A stretch of DNA of 64,000 bases from Phaseolus vulgaris (Eukaryota > Streptophyta > Magnoliopsida > Fabales > Fabaceae): contig NC_023751.2 in the NCBI RefSeq assembly GCF_000499845.2, positions 30,351,475 through 30,415,474 on the forward strand, read 5' to 3'. The notes below the pieces were generated by a model. That model saw only the letters and a program-made list of their open reading frames with translations. It was not told where the DNA came from and did not search any database. Position numbers and translations under genes: made by a program. Below, one piece after another: positions 36,132 to 48,766 of this stretch; position 1 is the stretch's first letter, and each line of letters starts with the position of its first letter.

Positions 36132-38678
36132 GTGCTGAATTATCTGTTCAGAGCCAAGCACTGCCGTTCAAATTCTCAGTTCACCACTGCAAGTTCCAAC
36201 CACCGTCACCTCCATGCGTGCATGGCTTTTCTCCCTCCCTCAGTCCCCAACCCTCCGCTCCATCTTCCTCATTCCAAACCCCAAACCCTCACAAACCTCA
36301 CGCCGAAGCAATTCTCTCACAACCACTTCTCTTCGCTCTGCAAAGATGGCCGAATCCGCGAAGCCGTAGACTGCCTCTCTGAAATGCAATGGCGAAACCT
36401 CCCGGCGGGACCCGACGTTTACGGAACGATCCTTCAGGGCTGCGTGTACGAGAGAGCCCTACCGCTCGGCAGCCAAATCCACGGCCACCTCATAAAAAAA
36501 GGTCCTTCCTTCTCCCAAAACGAGTTCGTCGAATCCAAGCTAATCATTCTCTACGCAAAATGCGGCGCATCCGACGTGGCAACGCGCCTCTTCCGCGATT
36601 CGCAAAGCCAGAACGTCTTCTCCTGGGCCGCCATTATCGGGTTGCACACGCGAACGGGCCGTTGCCAAGAAGCGCTTTTGAGTTACATCGAAATGCAGAA
36701 CCAGGGGTTCTTACCCGACAACTTCGTTGTCCCCAATGCTTTGAAGGCTTGTGGGTTTCTTCGGTGGGTTGGATTTGGTAAAGGGGTTCACGCATTCGTT
36801 GTGAAGACAATGGGGTTCAGTGAATGTGTTTATGTTGCTACTAGCCTTGTGGACATGTACGGGAAGTGTGGAGCTTTGGAGGATGCGGAGAGGGTGTTTG
36901 ATGGAATGGCTGAGAGAAACGACGTCGCTTGGAACTCCATGATTGTGACCTACGCGCAAAACGGAATGAATGAGGAGGCGATTGGGATGTTTCGGGAGAT
37001 GAGGTTGCAGGGAGTAGAACTAACTCCCGTTGCTTTGTCGGGTTTTTTTACGGCATGTGCGAATATGGAGGCCGTTGGAGAAGGACGACAAGGGCATGGC
37101 CTTGCTGTTGTGAGAGGGTTGGAGTTGGATAACGTTTTGGGGAGTTCAATTATGAACTTCTATTTCAAGGTTGGTTTCGTTGAGGAAGCCGAGGTGGTTT
37201 TTGGAGACATGGTGATGAGAGATGTGGTAGCCTGGAATTTGGTTGTGTCGGGTTACGTGCAGTATGGGATGGTTGGGAAGGCGCTTGAGATGTGTCGTAT
37301 TATGAGGGAACAGAATTTGAGGTTTGACTGTGTGACATTGTCTTCTTTGTTGGCTGTTGCTGCTGATACAAGAGATGCTGGACTGGGCATGAAGGCACAC
37401 GCATATTGTGTTAAGAATGATTTTGAGTATGATGTGGTTGTCTCGAGTGGAATCATTGATATGTACGCGAAGTGTGGGAGGATGGATTGTGCAAGAAGAA
37501 TTTTCAGCTCTACCAGAAAGAAGGACATTGTGTTGTGGAATACGATGTTGGCTGCTTGTGCTGAGCAGGGTCTGAGTGGGGAGGCCTTGAAGTTGTTCTT
37601 TCAATTGCAGCTGGAGAGCGTGCCTCCAAATGTGGTTTCTTGGAATTCTGTGATTTTTGGTTTCTTTAAGAATGGTCAGGTTGCTGAGGCTAGAAACATG
37701 TTTGCAGAAATGTGCTCCTCTGGTGTTACGCCTAATTTGATCACGTGGACGACGGTGATGTCTGGTTTGGCTCAGAATGGTCTTGGTTATGATGCCATGA
37801 TGGTTTTCAGGGAGATGCAGGATATGGGAATCAGTCCCAATAACATGAGCATAACTTGTGCGCTCTCAGCTTGCACCAGCATGGCATTATTGAAATATGG
37901 AAGGGCAATTCATGGGTATATCATGAGGCATTATATGTTTCAATCTCTTAATATCGCAACCACTATAATGGATATGTATGCTAAATGTGGAGCTTTGAAT
38001 GATGCTAAGCATGTTTTCAGTTTGTGTTCTACAAAGGAATTGCCTGTGTACAATGCAATGATATCTGCATATGCATCTCATGGTCAAGCTAGAGAAGCTC
38101 TTGCGCTTTTTAAACAGTTGGGAAAAAAAGGAATTGTGCCAGATCATATAACCCTTACTAGTGTGCTGTCAGCATGCAGCCACGGGGGTTTGGTGAAGGA
38201 GGGCATCGAGATTTTCAAGTATATGGTCTCTGATCTCCAGATGTCACCGAGTCAGGAACATTATGGTTGTTTGATCAAACTTTTGGCCGGAGATGGCCAG
38301 TTAGATGAAGCTCTTGAGACTATTTTTACAATGCCAAGCCATCCTGATGAACATATATTAGGATCTCTGCTTGCGGCGTGTGGACAAAATCATGATATTG
38401 AACTAGCTGATTATATAGCAAAATGGTTGTTGAAACTGGATCCGCATAATTCAGGGAATTATGTGGCTCTTTCAAATGTATATGCAACTGTTGGAAAATG
38501 GGATGAAGTGTCAAATATAAGGAGATTCATGAAAGAAAAGGGTCTACGAAAGATTCCTGGGTGTAGCTGGATTCAAGTTGGACAAGAACTACATTATTTT
38601 ATTGCTGGCGATAGATCACACCCTAAAACCGAAGAGATATATGTTACATTGGATTTGTTGGGATCTGAAATGCATTAA
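36132..38678 (+). CDS. CRR21: Plastid PPR editing factor CRR21 (PLS class, E/E+)
   Basis: A single exon of 848 residues. An internal ATG at 36222 (MAFLPPSVPNPP, residue 31) gives a start closer to Arabidopsis CRR21 and a plausible chloroplast transit peptide, so the true protein may have 818 residues. Tandem PPR motifs run from about residue 60 to the E region. Landmarks shared with CRR21 include PDVYGTILQGCVYERALPLG, NVFSWAAIIG, DNFVVPNALKACG and PPNVVSWNSVIFGF. The end (NSGNYVALSNVYATVGKWDE, then PGCSWIQVG) is an E/E+ domain with no DYW deaminase. In Arabidopsis CRR21 specifies editing of a plastid ndhD site needed for the NDH complex; the same role is inferred here. Confidence 0.92.
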   Translation: MLNYLFRAKHCRSNSQFTTASSNHRHLHACMAFLPPSVPNPPLHLPHSKPQTLTNLTPKQFSHNHFSSLCKDGRIREAVDCLSEMQWRNLPAGPDVYGTILQGCVYERALPLGSQIHGHLIKKGPSFSQNEFVESKLIILYAKCGASDVATRLFRDSQSQNVFSWAAIIGLHTRTGRCQEALLSYIEMQNQGFLPDNFVVPNALKACGFLRWVGFGKGVHAFVVKTMGFSECVYVATSLVDMYGKCGALEDAERVFDGMAERNDVAWNSMIVTYAQNGMNEEAIGMFREMRLQGVELTPVALSGFFTACANMEAVGEGRQGHGLAVVRGLELDNVLGSSIMNFYFKVGFVEEAEVVFGDMVMRDVVAWNLVVSGYVQYGMVGKALEMCRIMREQNLRFDCVTLSSLLAVAADTRDAGLGMKAHAYCVKNDFEYDVVVSSGIIDMYAKCGRMDCARRIFSSTRKKDIVLWNTMLAACAEQGLSGEALKLFFQLQLESVPPNVVSWNSVIFGFFKNGQVAEARNMFAEMCSSGVTPNLITWTTVMSGLAQNGLGYDAMMVFREMQDMGISPNNMSITCALSACTSMALLKYGRAIHGYIMRHYMFQSLNIATTIMDMYAKCGALNDAKHVFSLCSTKELPVYNAMISAYASHGQAREALALFKQLGKKGIVPDHITLTSVLSACSHGGLVKEGIEIFKYMVSDLQMSPSQEHYGCLIKLLAGDGQLDEALETIFTMPSHPDEHILGSLLAACGQNHDIELADYIAKWLLKLDPHNSGNYVALSNVYATVGKWDEVSNIRRFMKEKGLRKIPGCSWIQVGQELHYFIAGDRSHPKTEEIYVTLDLLGSEMH

Positions 38679-39944
38679 GCAAAATATTCCCCTTATGTAC
38701 AGTACTGAGCCAACATCTTGGTGGCTAACATTTTAGCAAAATCATCTTCAGGAAAAAAACTTATGTCTCGTTATTTATCATCAGATGGTTTCCAAGTGTG
38801 AATGTAAAGGAGCTACGATATACACTTTAAAGGGATATAAACTCAATGTAGCAGAGATGAGAAAGTTGCATCAGATGAGTGGATGTACCTGATAAGATAC
38901 TTTAAGGAATGAATGGATTAGAAAGCAAGTTCGGGGGGTTGTTGTAGAAAAGATAATAGAAACTTGTCTCAAGTGGGTTTAATATGTGTACAGAAGATAT
39001 GTAAAAGTTTTAAGGAAAGAAAATTAAATGGAAGACAGCGCTACAGGCAAGAAAAACTACATGCGAAACTAGGTGGTTTGATTCATGTAGCCAATTCCAT
39101 CTGAAAAATAAAAGCTGTTCTACACGTATTTCATTCCTAATCACCAAAATAGTCCTGTTTTAGATTTCTTATGAGTAGAGGAATTTACACTAATAAAACA
39201 TTGTTTGATTCAGATCCACCAAGGCATCATCAAGGGTGCAAAATGTGAAACGTATTTTTGATTTTGTGGCAACAATTAACTTTATTCAGATTATTATTAC
39301 AGGAAGAGCAAGTTCTCTTGAAGAATCTCCAAATTTAACTTCCATGTTTTTAGAAATTCAACTAAGTGATTTGAATGACACATTTTCTCCTAATGTAAGT
39401 AATACAATTTATTCTAATTTAATATATAATATTTGAATTATTCTAAAAATGTATGTTGTAAATTTAAAATGAAATTTGATATTTATATTTAGATGAACAA
39501 ATTATTATGGGCTCGTTCTTTCGTCTCATGGTATCCTTTACAGTAAAGTAGTGACCATAAGGAGATTAATGGTGGTGGTGGTGTCTATTCTTATAGCAAT
39601 AATAAAAAATATTATTATTAGAGTATAAATTTTAAAAAAGTTAATCATTGTAATATAATGAATCTGTTTTGAAATGTCTAAAAAGAAGTTATTTGGTTTT
39701 AAATTCTAAAAAAAGTTATTTTTAGTTCATACTATGTGACACTCGATAATAGTATGTATTTTTGTTCATTGCAAAAGAACATTAAGGAATATGTATTTTG
39801 TAGAAAGTCCAATGTCATTTTAGATAACATCATTAATACAAGGTACAACGTGAGCCATATTCATGAGATAAATGTGACTTATTTATTTTAAACCCTAAAT
39901 CATTAACTAAGTTTCTCTCTCCTTTGGAGCAGTTTGAACATTGA
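38679..39944. other. CRR21 3' flank and intergenic DNA
   Basis: The first few hundred bases are probably the 3' UTR. The remainder is AT-rich. The short open frame 39236-39436 has no domain. The upstream region of the RMI1-like gene lies at the right end. Confidence 0.4.
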
Positions 39945-41437
39945 ATGTACGGGCCTGACTCCGATAACATTGGCGTTAAGGTTTTGCGTAGCGTTGCGGG
40001 CAGAGTGGAAGTAGAACACACTTGGCGGATGGAGGAGAATTGGAGAGGTTGCAATTCAGGAATGGTGTTGGAAACCCTAACACAAAGAGGTTGGTGTTTG
40101 GAAGACACTGATCAATTGAAGGCCATCATCCACATTCAATCTGCACTCGCCGATGAACATTCTCAATTCCTACGTTGTGTCGAGTCAGAGCTTCTCAATT
40201 CGGACCTTCGATCTATTGGCGCCAAGTCCTTACCCCAACCCTCTCTTCTGCGCAATGCTTCGTCTCTTCACGGCCCAAAAGTTCTTCAGGCAATATCTTC
40301 ACCCTCCGTCTATTAAAACTAGGGCTGGTGAAATTTGTGTTTTTCATTTTCATTTGTTTTTTTGTTGCAATTCCATTTCTGATAGGATTTGGTAACTTGG
40401 TAAGCTTATGGATTGGTGCTGTGGCTCGTTTTATTTATTTGTTTATTTTCAAATTGAAAATTTGTTGGCTTTTAGCAGATAACTTCGGTGAGGGATATAT
40501 CTCAGAGTAGCGTGGATGAGTTTTTGAGGAATTCAGGTAGTCGGAGAGTTCTCAGATTGGGTCTCACTGATGGTCACTCCGAAATAACTGCTGTGGAATA
40601 TTCTCACGTTCCTTCTATACCTGACAATGTTGTTCCGGGTACTAAGGTAATGCCGTTCTTGCTATGTATTTCAGCAACTGCATGTACCTTTATGATTGTG
40701 AGTTTTGACCGAATGCATGGCATAGTCTATAATAAACCTTTTAAATTACATTGATTTATATCAATGTTATAAATGGGGAAACCCTGTTCTTTGATATAAT
40801 GAGATATTGCGAACACATGAAGCCTGGAAACATGGTACGACATACACCTAGGAATACAGGAAATTTTTTAAATTTAGTGCTATGGATATTAGGAAACATT
40901 GCTGCAAAGTATAGATGCAGAATATTGGTAAAGAAATGGACATTGATCATTTCTTATTAATTCATAACTATTGGAAAGGAAGACATGGATAGTTTTGCTT
41001 TAGTTCATAACTACCCCCAATTCCTCTTGGGGAACATAGCTGCACTTTTGGAGTTGAGTGGTAGAAGATGCATGCATCATCCATCAAGTTTTTTGATTTA
41101 ATGTCCATCGTCATCAATTAGATCAAAAGAACAAATTCACTCGCACAAGATGATAAATTAGTGAATTCTTCATAAAATTTTGTCTTTAGCTCGTGGAAAA
41201 TATGTCATCCTTAAAATATGTATTAGAATTGTTAGAAAGGTCAACTTCTTAGAATAGTTTAACTTGTTTTTGGTGATACCTATCTATCACCTACGTGTAG
41301 TCTTTTCAGATCTTCTCTCTCTATCTTCGATAGATGGACTCTTATAAATTCATGAATCTGCTGGGATGTATCAATCTCTCCTAGGCATTCTTTCTCATAT
41401 TTTCACTCTCAAGTGTGTCTATATCTATATATAATAT

Positions 41438-41471
<34 letters not shown>

Positions 41472-43980
41472 TTATAAAATTGGATACTTTGATACGTAGC
41501 TGACCGACCTGTATCCCTAATTTATTCCTTCAGTTTTTTCTTAAAAAATATATATAAGAAAATTGGGTACTTTCAGATATGTCGCCAGAAGTATATGGGG
41601 AGTATTGATGTATGAGTATGGACAACTCTAAAACCCTTCATTTACACGTGGAGCTGAATTGCTGTATGTTTGGAACATTGATTGATACAATTGTTATATT
41701 CTGTTTATCATCATTAATCTGTCTTGATTGGTGATCTGGCTTTATGTTACATTGTTTGTGACATGTTTGTACCTTAGTGATTATGTGATCTATTGGTTCT
41801 CTCTTATGTTATGTGTTTATTCTTGAATCTATATTTGTATTGTATGTGTCAATTTCAAATCAGTTTTACCTTTTATGATACTGTTGTTGTGTTCCCATTG
41901 GACAGATCCGTTTGGAAAATAAAGTTGTAGTTCGCAGTGGAATTGTTTGCTTAAATCCTAAAGTATTGACTGTATTAGGAGGTGTTGTTCAATCACTCTA
42001 CGATGAATGGGAGATGAATAAAAAATATTCAGGATTCTCCCGATCATCTTTAAAAAAGCTAGAGAATCGTGATACAGGTGGTCCTCCACAGTTTGTGAAG
42101 CTGCAGGTTGGATCTTACTCAGGTCAAAAGGAACATTTTTTGTCATTCTTTCCCTTTTATTTTGTATTATGTGCACTGTCTCTTCAACATTGATTGTGAT
42201 TTTTTTTTGTCATTATTGTTCATAATCAAGCGATTCTTGCTATTTTCACAGAATTGGAATTGATAAATAAGTAAATTGTTATATGGATGATGATCATTCA
42301 TGTTCATCCTGCCTCCTCTTAAGGATATTTTTGTTTTTGACGTATTATTTGCAAGGACTGCTTGATGGAGTAAATTACATTGACCTCCAATATTTGTCAA
42401 ATCTCATGGAAGCAACTCTTCAAATTTTTAATGTTACACCATCACATTGTTAGCTTTTGTAATACTGATACCTCCTATTAAAATTTATCAGACCAGTTTA
42501 TACAGAGAAAAGAGATTCCCTTTTATACCATTTCCATTCCCTTGAAATTAACCGGGAAGGGAAAAAACTAATGGCCAATTTGCAGGATTCAGTAATCTCA
42601 AGGGAAGTTAGTGAAATCTACTAGCCTTAACGATTTCTGGAACAAATATGGATATTTTATGTGTGTTCTAACTTCTAACAATACACCTTCAAACACCAAA
42701 TGTTCTGTTTGTTCAGAATTCATGATAGTTTGCATGGAATTGACAAAAGCAGTGTTCTCCTACAGGTATTACAGATTATAACTCTAGTAGAAGTCATAAG
42801 CCAATTGCTGATGTTGGTGAAGCTGAGAAGAGACAAACAGGTATTGCAGATTATAACTCTAGTAGAAATCGTAAACCAATTGCTATGCTTGGTACAACTG
42901 AGACGAGACCAACTGATATCCAGCAAGGCCCCAATCAGAAGGCAGATATTTTGGATGCAAATCAAGAATCCAATCTACCTCAACAAAGAGCTCAAGACAA
43001 GGCTAGTAGTTCAGGCACAAGGCCAAAAGAAGGTGCTTTCTTTGTTTTATATTTTTGTTCTAAGTGCTTTTGGTATATGTGTGTGTGATCATCTTGAGGT
43101 GCATCTGAAAATGAGTCCACAACAGGAAAATGTCTTTCTGGAAGATATTCTTTTTTCACTTATTATTTTTAGTTGGTTGAAATGGCTTTTGCTTGCCAGG
43201 TGACAGGTGCCCTGGAAAAAACTGCCTCATAGGTTGGATGTTTTAATTGATATGAACAATCAGACTTTCTGCATCTCTTTGGGAATGAACTGACAATTAA
43301 GTTACATATGCATATAAAATAGGAATCAAATCCATGCCCTTTTTGCCCGAACCATTTTTATTAATTATTGAATGCTCTTTCTCTCAAATGGAATTAGTGT
43401 GATATTGATGTTTGACCTGTTTACAGTTGTGGAATCTGTTCCTGTGCAAAATCAAGCAGCTGCCCAAAAATTACTTCAGAAGCTGAATCAACCAAGTCAG
43501 AATGATCGACGTGGTAGGGGTTGGAAACATAGGGGCAAGGGGAAAGAAGATGATCCAGTTGTATTCACTCTGGAAGAATATGAAAACAGAAAGGCGCAGA
43601 CAAAGCTTACTAATATAGAAAAGGATCGATACATTAGTCATGATGAGGATTTTGCTAGGCACCTTCAAAATCAACTAAACCTTGAGGATTCTCGGGTCAG
43701 TACCTTACTCTTTTAGTAATATTTATGAATTATGTTGTGTTGTTTTATTTTCTTCATCACTTATAATACTTGGTCCAATGTCTTATTATCTTATATGACT
43801 TGACTTGTTTAGGTAGGATTGGGTTTGGGTACTTATGAAGCCAAGGCACAGGATATTAGGATAAGTATGTTCACATATGAAAGGGATTCTGACAGCAGCC
43901 ATCAAATGGCACAAGGAGGAAGAGGAAGGGGAAGGGGAAGAGGAAGGGGGAGAGGAAGGGGAAGAGGAAGGGGGAGATGA
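39945..43980 (+). CDS. RMI1_N (DUF1767) / TDRD3-like protein with glycine-arginine tail
   Basis: Six exons were rebuilt: 39945-40289, 40479-40646, 41906-42122, 42766-43032, 43427-43695 and 43813-43980, in consistent phase, for 477 residues. Residues about 50-195 form the RMI1 N-terminal/OB-fold region, with SVRDISQSSVDEFLRNSG, LRLGLTDGHSEITAVEYSHV, PGTKIRLENKVVVRSGI and LTVLGGVV. A low-complexity middle contains a 25-residue duplication. After residue 332 comes a conserved helical stretch (AAAQKLLQKLNQ). The protein ends in a run of RGRG repeats, as in RNA-binding RGG tails. It resembles Arabidopsis At5g19950. Relatives bind topoisomerase III; whether this protein acts in genome stability or RNA metabolism is open. 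Intron 1 uses a GC donor. Confidence 0.85.
41438..41471. repeat. Compound (CA)n(TA)n microsatellite in intron 2
   Basis: About nine CA units followed by eight TA units, inside the 1.26-kb second intron of the RMI1-like gene. Confidence 0.9.
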
Positions 43981-45499
43981 AGATATGGTTAACTAAAATA
44001 TTTGTTCCTTTTTGTTTCTTATGAAGATGAAAACCGTGGTTCATAATGGTATCGGTTCCGTGGCAGAATCGAATGACCGAACCAACTATAGCATTGTGAT
44101 CAGTTTTCAAGGTGATGAATCTTGAAAAAAAGGTGATAAACCTTTGGGCTTTCTTTGTTACGTGTATAGTTTCTTGGGTATTTCATTCCTTTTTTCCATA
44201 GCCTCGCTGATTTTCTCATCTCCAACCCGACCGAATTCCCTTGTATACTTGCATTATAGGTCCATGGTGCATTAGTAAAGAGAAATGTGCAACATAAAGA
44301 AACTGTAGAATGAAGATATAATTCGCTTATTATAGAATTTTTTTCACCAACACAAAATAAACAGATTATTAAGTTCTTGGAAATTTAGCCATGGTTCAAA
44401 GGTTGTCGCTAGAACAAAACAGATAAAATGACGTAGTTAGTTGCAATCTTAAAACTTAAGCCACTATTTCATTCTTCTAGATGTAGGGCTTATATTGTTA
44501 GCGCTGACAAAAGGGTGGTTCGAATAACTTCTATTTCGAAATTAATGGATTGGATATGTAAACTTCATTAAATTATTTTGATCCATTAAAATTTTAATTT
44601 AAAATCTGGTCAATTTTATAAAATTTATTTCAATCCATCCATTATTTTTTCATAGACGGATAATTCATCCATAAAATTAGTATTTTTAAGAAACTAAAAA
44701 ATATATTTTAAAATTAAAAATAATTATATTTTAAAAATTTGAAAATATTTTATTTAAAATGTAGTTTTGAAAAGGAAAATTTAAGAAAAAAAGTCGGATT
44801 AATTTAAATTCATTAGCAATGATCAAAAGATCTATTAAATTTTAAGAAATAATAGATGAATCATTAACTAACCACAATGAAATGCATGAATTTCTTTCAA
44901 TACAATTTTTTATATTTTAAAATGGATGGATTTATTTATGGATGGTGTAGTAGAATAAACCCAAATGGAAGACCATCTACCAAATATAATCTCTAATCAC
45001 AAATCGATAACAAAGATGATGTCGCAAACATAACTGGAAAAAAGATAAACAAGAAATGAGCCATGCACGAAAGTATTTTAATTTAATTAAAGTGTTAATG
45101 AATTTTAATTTATGTTCATGAAAGAATTCATCATCATAGATATTATAACACAATTTCTCTTTTATAATGAATTCTCACTCAACTTATTGTCATTATAGAT
45201 TCCTAAATATAATAACATAACCATCAAAATAAAATAAAATAATAATAATAATAACCATAAAAATAATAATAATAATAATAACCATCATAACTAACTTTCA
45301 TAAACATGTCTATATAGGAGAAGGCACGTGAACGTTGTTTTTCACACTAATATAAAACGTCACTAAGGTAGTTGTTTTAAACATCATTAGTCTCAATAGA
45401 AGCTAATAGATTAGACACTCTATTGAGATTGTTCACCATAGATCTAGAAGACAATATCTTTTACTGAACAATTTGATGAAGCTAGATGGTCTAAGAATC
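43981..45499. other. Intergenic DNA with an AAT-rich microsatellite
   Basis: The probable 3' UTR of the RMI1-like gene comes first. An (AAT)n-like tract interrupted by accata lies at 45233-45283. No gene is seen. Confidence 0.4.
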
Positions 45500-46739
45500 T
45501 TGACAAGATTTTTACTGAACCAATCTTCACAAATCTCTACATTGGTTCAATAACAAGACTCACTTCCTTGCCACTGAGTCCATTATAGGCTTAATCACCA
45601 AGCAAGTAGATCAAATTCTAGCAATGAAAGAACACGCTTGCTAGTAGAACCTTTGTAATCATATTAGAGAGATTATGACTATTGAGACCTTTATGAAGTA
45701 AAAATTAATGTTAATGTGTTTTGTTATTTCATGATAGACTTTGTTCTTTGCTAAATATGTAAGATTGTTGTTGTGATAATAAACAGTGACTACCTACTCT
45801 TGCACCCTGAACTCTCTAGCTAGACCTTGCAGCCACAATGCTTCCTTCATCACTTAAATCATTGAAATGTATTATGCTTTAGTGGTTGATAAGGTTCATA
45901 TTATGATCAAAGGAAAGTAAGATTTATCAAACATAACTTATAACAAATGAACATTCAAAAACTCATAACAAAAGAGTTTAGATCCAAAACCAATTGGTAG
46001 AAACATTTAAACAAGGTTTAAGAACAAAACTAACCCATTAGATTGAAGCCTTTTGAATGATTAATTCATATGAATAAAGAATAAGTGATTTAGTTAGTTA
46101 AAATGCTTAAATGTTCTTGTATGGCCTTGTAAGCCTCTCGGTTTTAGAGTTTAGATTTATAACTCAAGGAAAAAACAAGAACAACTAAATACAAAAGATG
46201 AAAGAGAAAAGATATGAAGAATAAGAGCTTACAAAGCATTTTTCAAGAATATAAAGGTATATGTACAAAGGGAACGTATAAGAAGTTTGAAAAAGATATT
46301 ATAAATTTAAATGATTAGTGTAATATCCTTGTAAGTAAAAATATAGAAAAGATATATTTTGTTTCTTTAAAATAGAAATAGAAGACAAGTAGTTTGGTTA
46401 TAAGGATAACACACAAAAATAAGGACCTTGGTTGACAACATGGGAGAACCAACCAAATAAGGCATAAACTCTTCATCTTCTTGTGAAGGCCTTGTTTAGA
46501 AGGGATAGAACACCAAGCAAGCCTTAAGTGTTTCATCTTCCATGACCATGCTTATATAAGTATGTGAGCTCTTCATTGTAACATAACTAGCAATTGAATA
46601 AGAATTGGTCGTGAGTTTTGACTCCATTTGTGAATAAGAGGTAAGTCCTCAACCTTAGAATATTATCTTTAGTTTTCCAAATTCAAGTGGTGATTTATTT
46701 CTTCCTATCATTTCTAGTCACAATTACATCATCTACATA

Positions 46740-47625
46740 AACCAATATGGCCCTGTTTACCACATCCAAAGCAGGTATAATTGTTAGTATTAAAATCATT
46801 GAGTTTCTTGTTGTTATACTTGTTGGAGGATTGATTCTTGATGTTGTTTTTCTTCAAGAACTTGTTGAATTTCCTGGTCAGCAAGCTAAAAGCTTCTCCA
46901 TCACTGTTCTCACTTGATTTTTGACAATCTTTGTGACCAGCAACCTAGCAATGCTTCTGACATGCTTCTCTTCATGCTCTTGATCATTTAGCCTATTCAT
47001 CTCCAATTCATGTTCCCTAAGCTTTCCAAACAAGGAAGTTGTTGGTAGTCAAATATTTGGATTCAGATATGCCTGTGACTTTGGGCTACCAAGATCTGTC
47101 TAAACACTCGAGGATCTTGATATTGAGTTCCTCCCTTTCAAGGATAATTAGATGGTTGACAATGTGAGTGAACCTCTTTTGAACATCAGCAATGGTCTCC
47201 CCTTTTTTCATTTTGAACATCTCATACTCTTGGATTAGAGCATGCTTTCTTGCTCTCTTTACATTATTGGTTCCTTCATGAATAACTTCAAGAATATTCC
47301 ATATTTCTTTTGCTGAAGCACATTGTGATACCCTGAAAAACTCATCAGAATTTAGAGCAGATGTTATGATGTTCTTAGCAATGCAATCAAACTTCGCCTT
47401 TTTGCTTTCAGACTCAGTCCATTGGGACCAAGGTTTTACAGTAGAAACATTATCTTTTTCATCTTTTGGAATAAAAGGTCCATTTTCAATGGCATCCCAA
47501 ATTCTTCTATCAATTGATTCCACAAAGATCTTCATTCTTACCTTCCAAAACTGATAATTCAAACCACAAAACAGAGGTAGCTTGTTAATTGAAGCATCCT
47601 CCCCAAAGGGTAGTTTTTCAGTCAT
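46740..47625 (-). pseudogene. Copia gag (UBN2-type) fused by deletion to RT
   Basis: The open part, 47625-47086, encodes 179 residues: MTEKLPFGEDASINKLPLFC, then NYQFWKVRMKIFVES, WDAIENGP, AKEIWNILEVIHEG and ADVQKRFTHIVNHL. This is the copia Gag capsid pattern. It breaks at a stop near 47086. Further on, another frame reads a zinc knuckle beginning CFGCGKQG at about 46755, and this runs directly into ILVYVDDVIVTRND (46745-46705), the RT catalytic motif. So protease, integrase and the front of RT were lost in one or more deletions. Confidence 0.8.
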
Positions 47626-47685
47626 AAAAAGATTTTAGGATCGAAAACTTGAATGACTTTCAAGAACGTGTCTCTTGATGCCAAT

Positions 47686-48766
47686 TGTTAGAAATGTAGG
47701 CCTTAAACAAGTGTGTGTGGGGGGGGCTGAATTGTTTATGAAAGATTTTCGCAAATGTTGAAGGTAGATTGAAAGCCAATGAGGAATCAATGAAGTATAA
47801 ATCTATTCAGCCAATTTCAAAACTGTTTTTAATGTGATTCCAGAAAATCAACCGGTTGTTTTTGCGAAATAATAGGTTGTTTTTATCAACAGTGTTAAAA
47901 ACAAAGCAAAAACAGTTTTAAAAGAGATAGAAAGATTCACACAAGATATTTATATTGGTTCACTCTTAACCAAATGCTACATCCAATCCTCAGCTAACCA
48001 CTGAGAATTCACTAGGCAATCAAAAACTTTGATTACACAACACACACCAAAGTGGTGATCTTGAACCCTTCAAGAACACACACCACCTTTGGCAAAACAC
48101 CACAGATTTCAGAACATCTTTTGAATATGCACTACACTAGTCTTTTACAGAAATACAATAATCAAATGAAAGAGAACGAAATACACCTGGGAATGATCAA
48201 AGATAAAAACAAACTTGATACATCACAATCCTATTCCACTCTTAGAAAATATCAAAAGCTTGAAGCAATCTCAGAAAAATTGATTTGAAAGTGTTATCTT
48301 GAATCAATAACAACCAGGAGCGTATAACTACTTATTTATACTCCAAACAGTTGTTAAAAGCATTTAATGCAAGGGTCAAAACAATTTTAAATCAATTAAA
48401 ACAGATTAAATCAACTTCAAAATCAACGGAATTCTATTAAGATTTTCAAAAAATTAACCAATTGAAAACACGAAACAATCGGTTGAATTGTCTTGACAGC
48501 AAAGTCAACCAAATTCAAGCCTTTTCAAATTCTTTTCAAAATACTCTAAGTGTAAAGCAACCGATTGAATTGAAATTTCAACAGGTTGATTTTCCACTGT
48601 CTTTAGAAAACATCTCTTTTTCAAAAGAACTTGAATCAACCAAACTTGGATCAAACTTTGAGTGGATTAACAAATTTAAACTACACAAGACACACACACT
48701 CAACCAGCAACAGGGTCTTCAAGCAATCCACTTGGATTTGGAGACATCAAAGCATCATGTTCAATA
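47686..48766 (-). mobile_element. Copia 5' LTR, about 1.08 kb
   Basis: The inner boundary is sharp: on the minus strand the LTR ends ...TTTCTAACA at 47686 and is followed by ATTGGCATCAAGAGAC, a primer-binding site like the usual tRNA-Met TGGTATCAGAGC. The outer boundary is near 48766, starting TGAACATGATGC. A TATA box (GTATAAATAAG on the minus strand) lies near 48332-48342. The outer 140 bp recur at 25793-25931. Confidence 0.75.

Larger units (their letters stand above)
45500..48766 (-). mobile_element. Decayed Ty1/copia element
   Basis: On the minus strand the order is: LTR (48766-47686), primer site, gag (47625-46740), a fragment of RT with YVDD at about 46730, and decayed RNase H at 45900-45650. 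The RNase H reading is STTKAEYISMI, EALWLQGLAREF, TYLAKNKVYHEITKHI, which is the copia pattern, with stops. Integrase and most of RT are missing, and 45900-46650 is unrecognised. A 3' LTR was not found. Confidence 0.8.
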
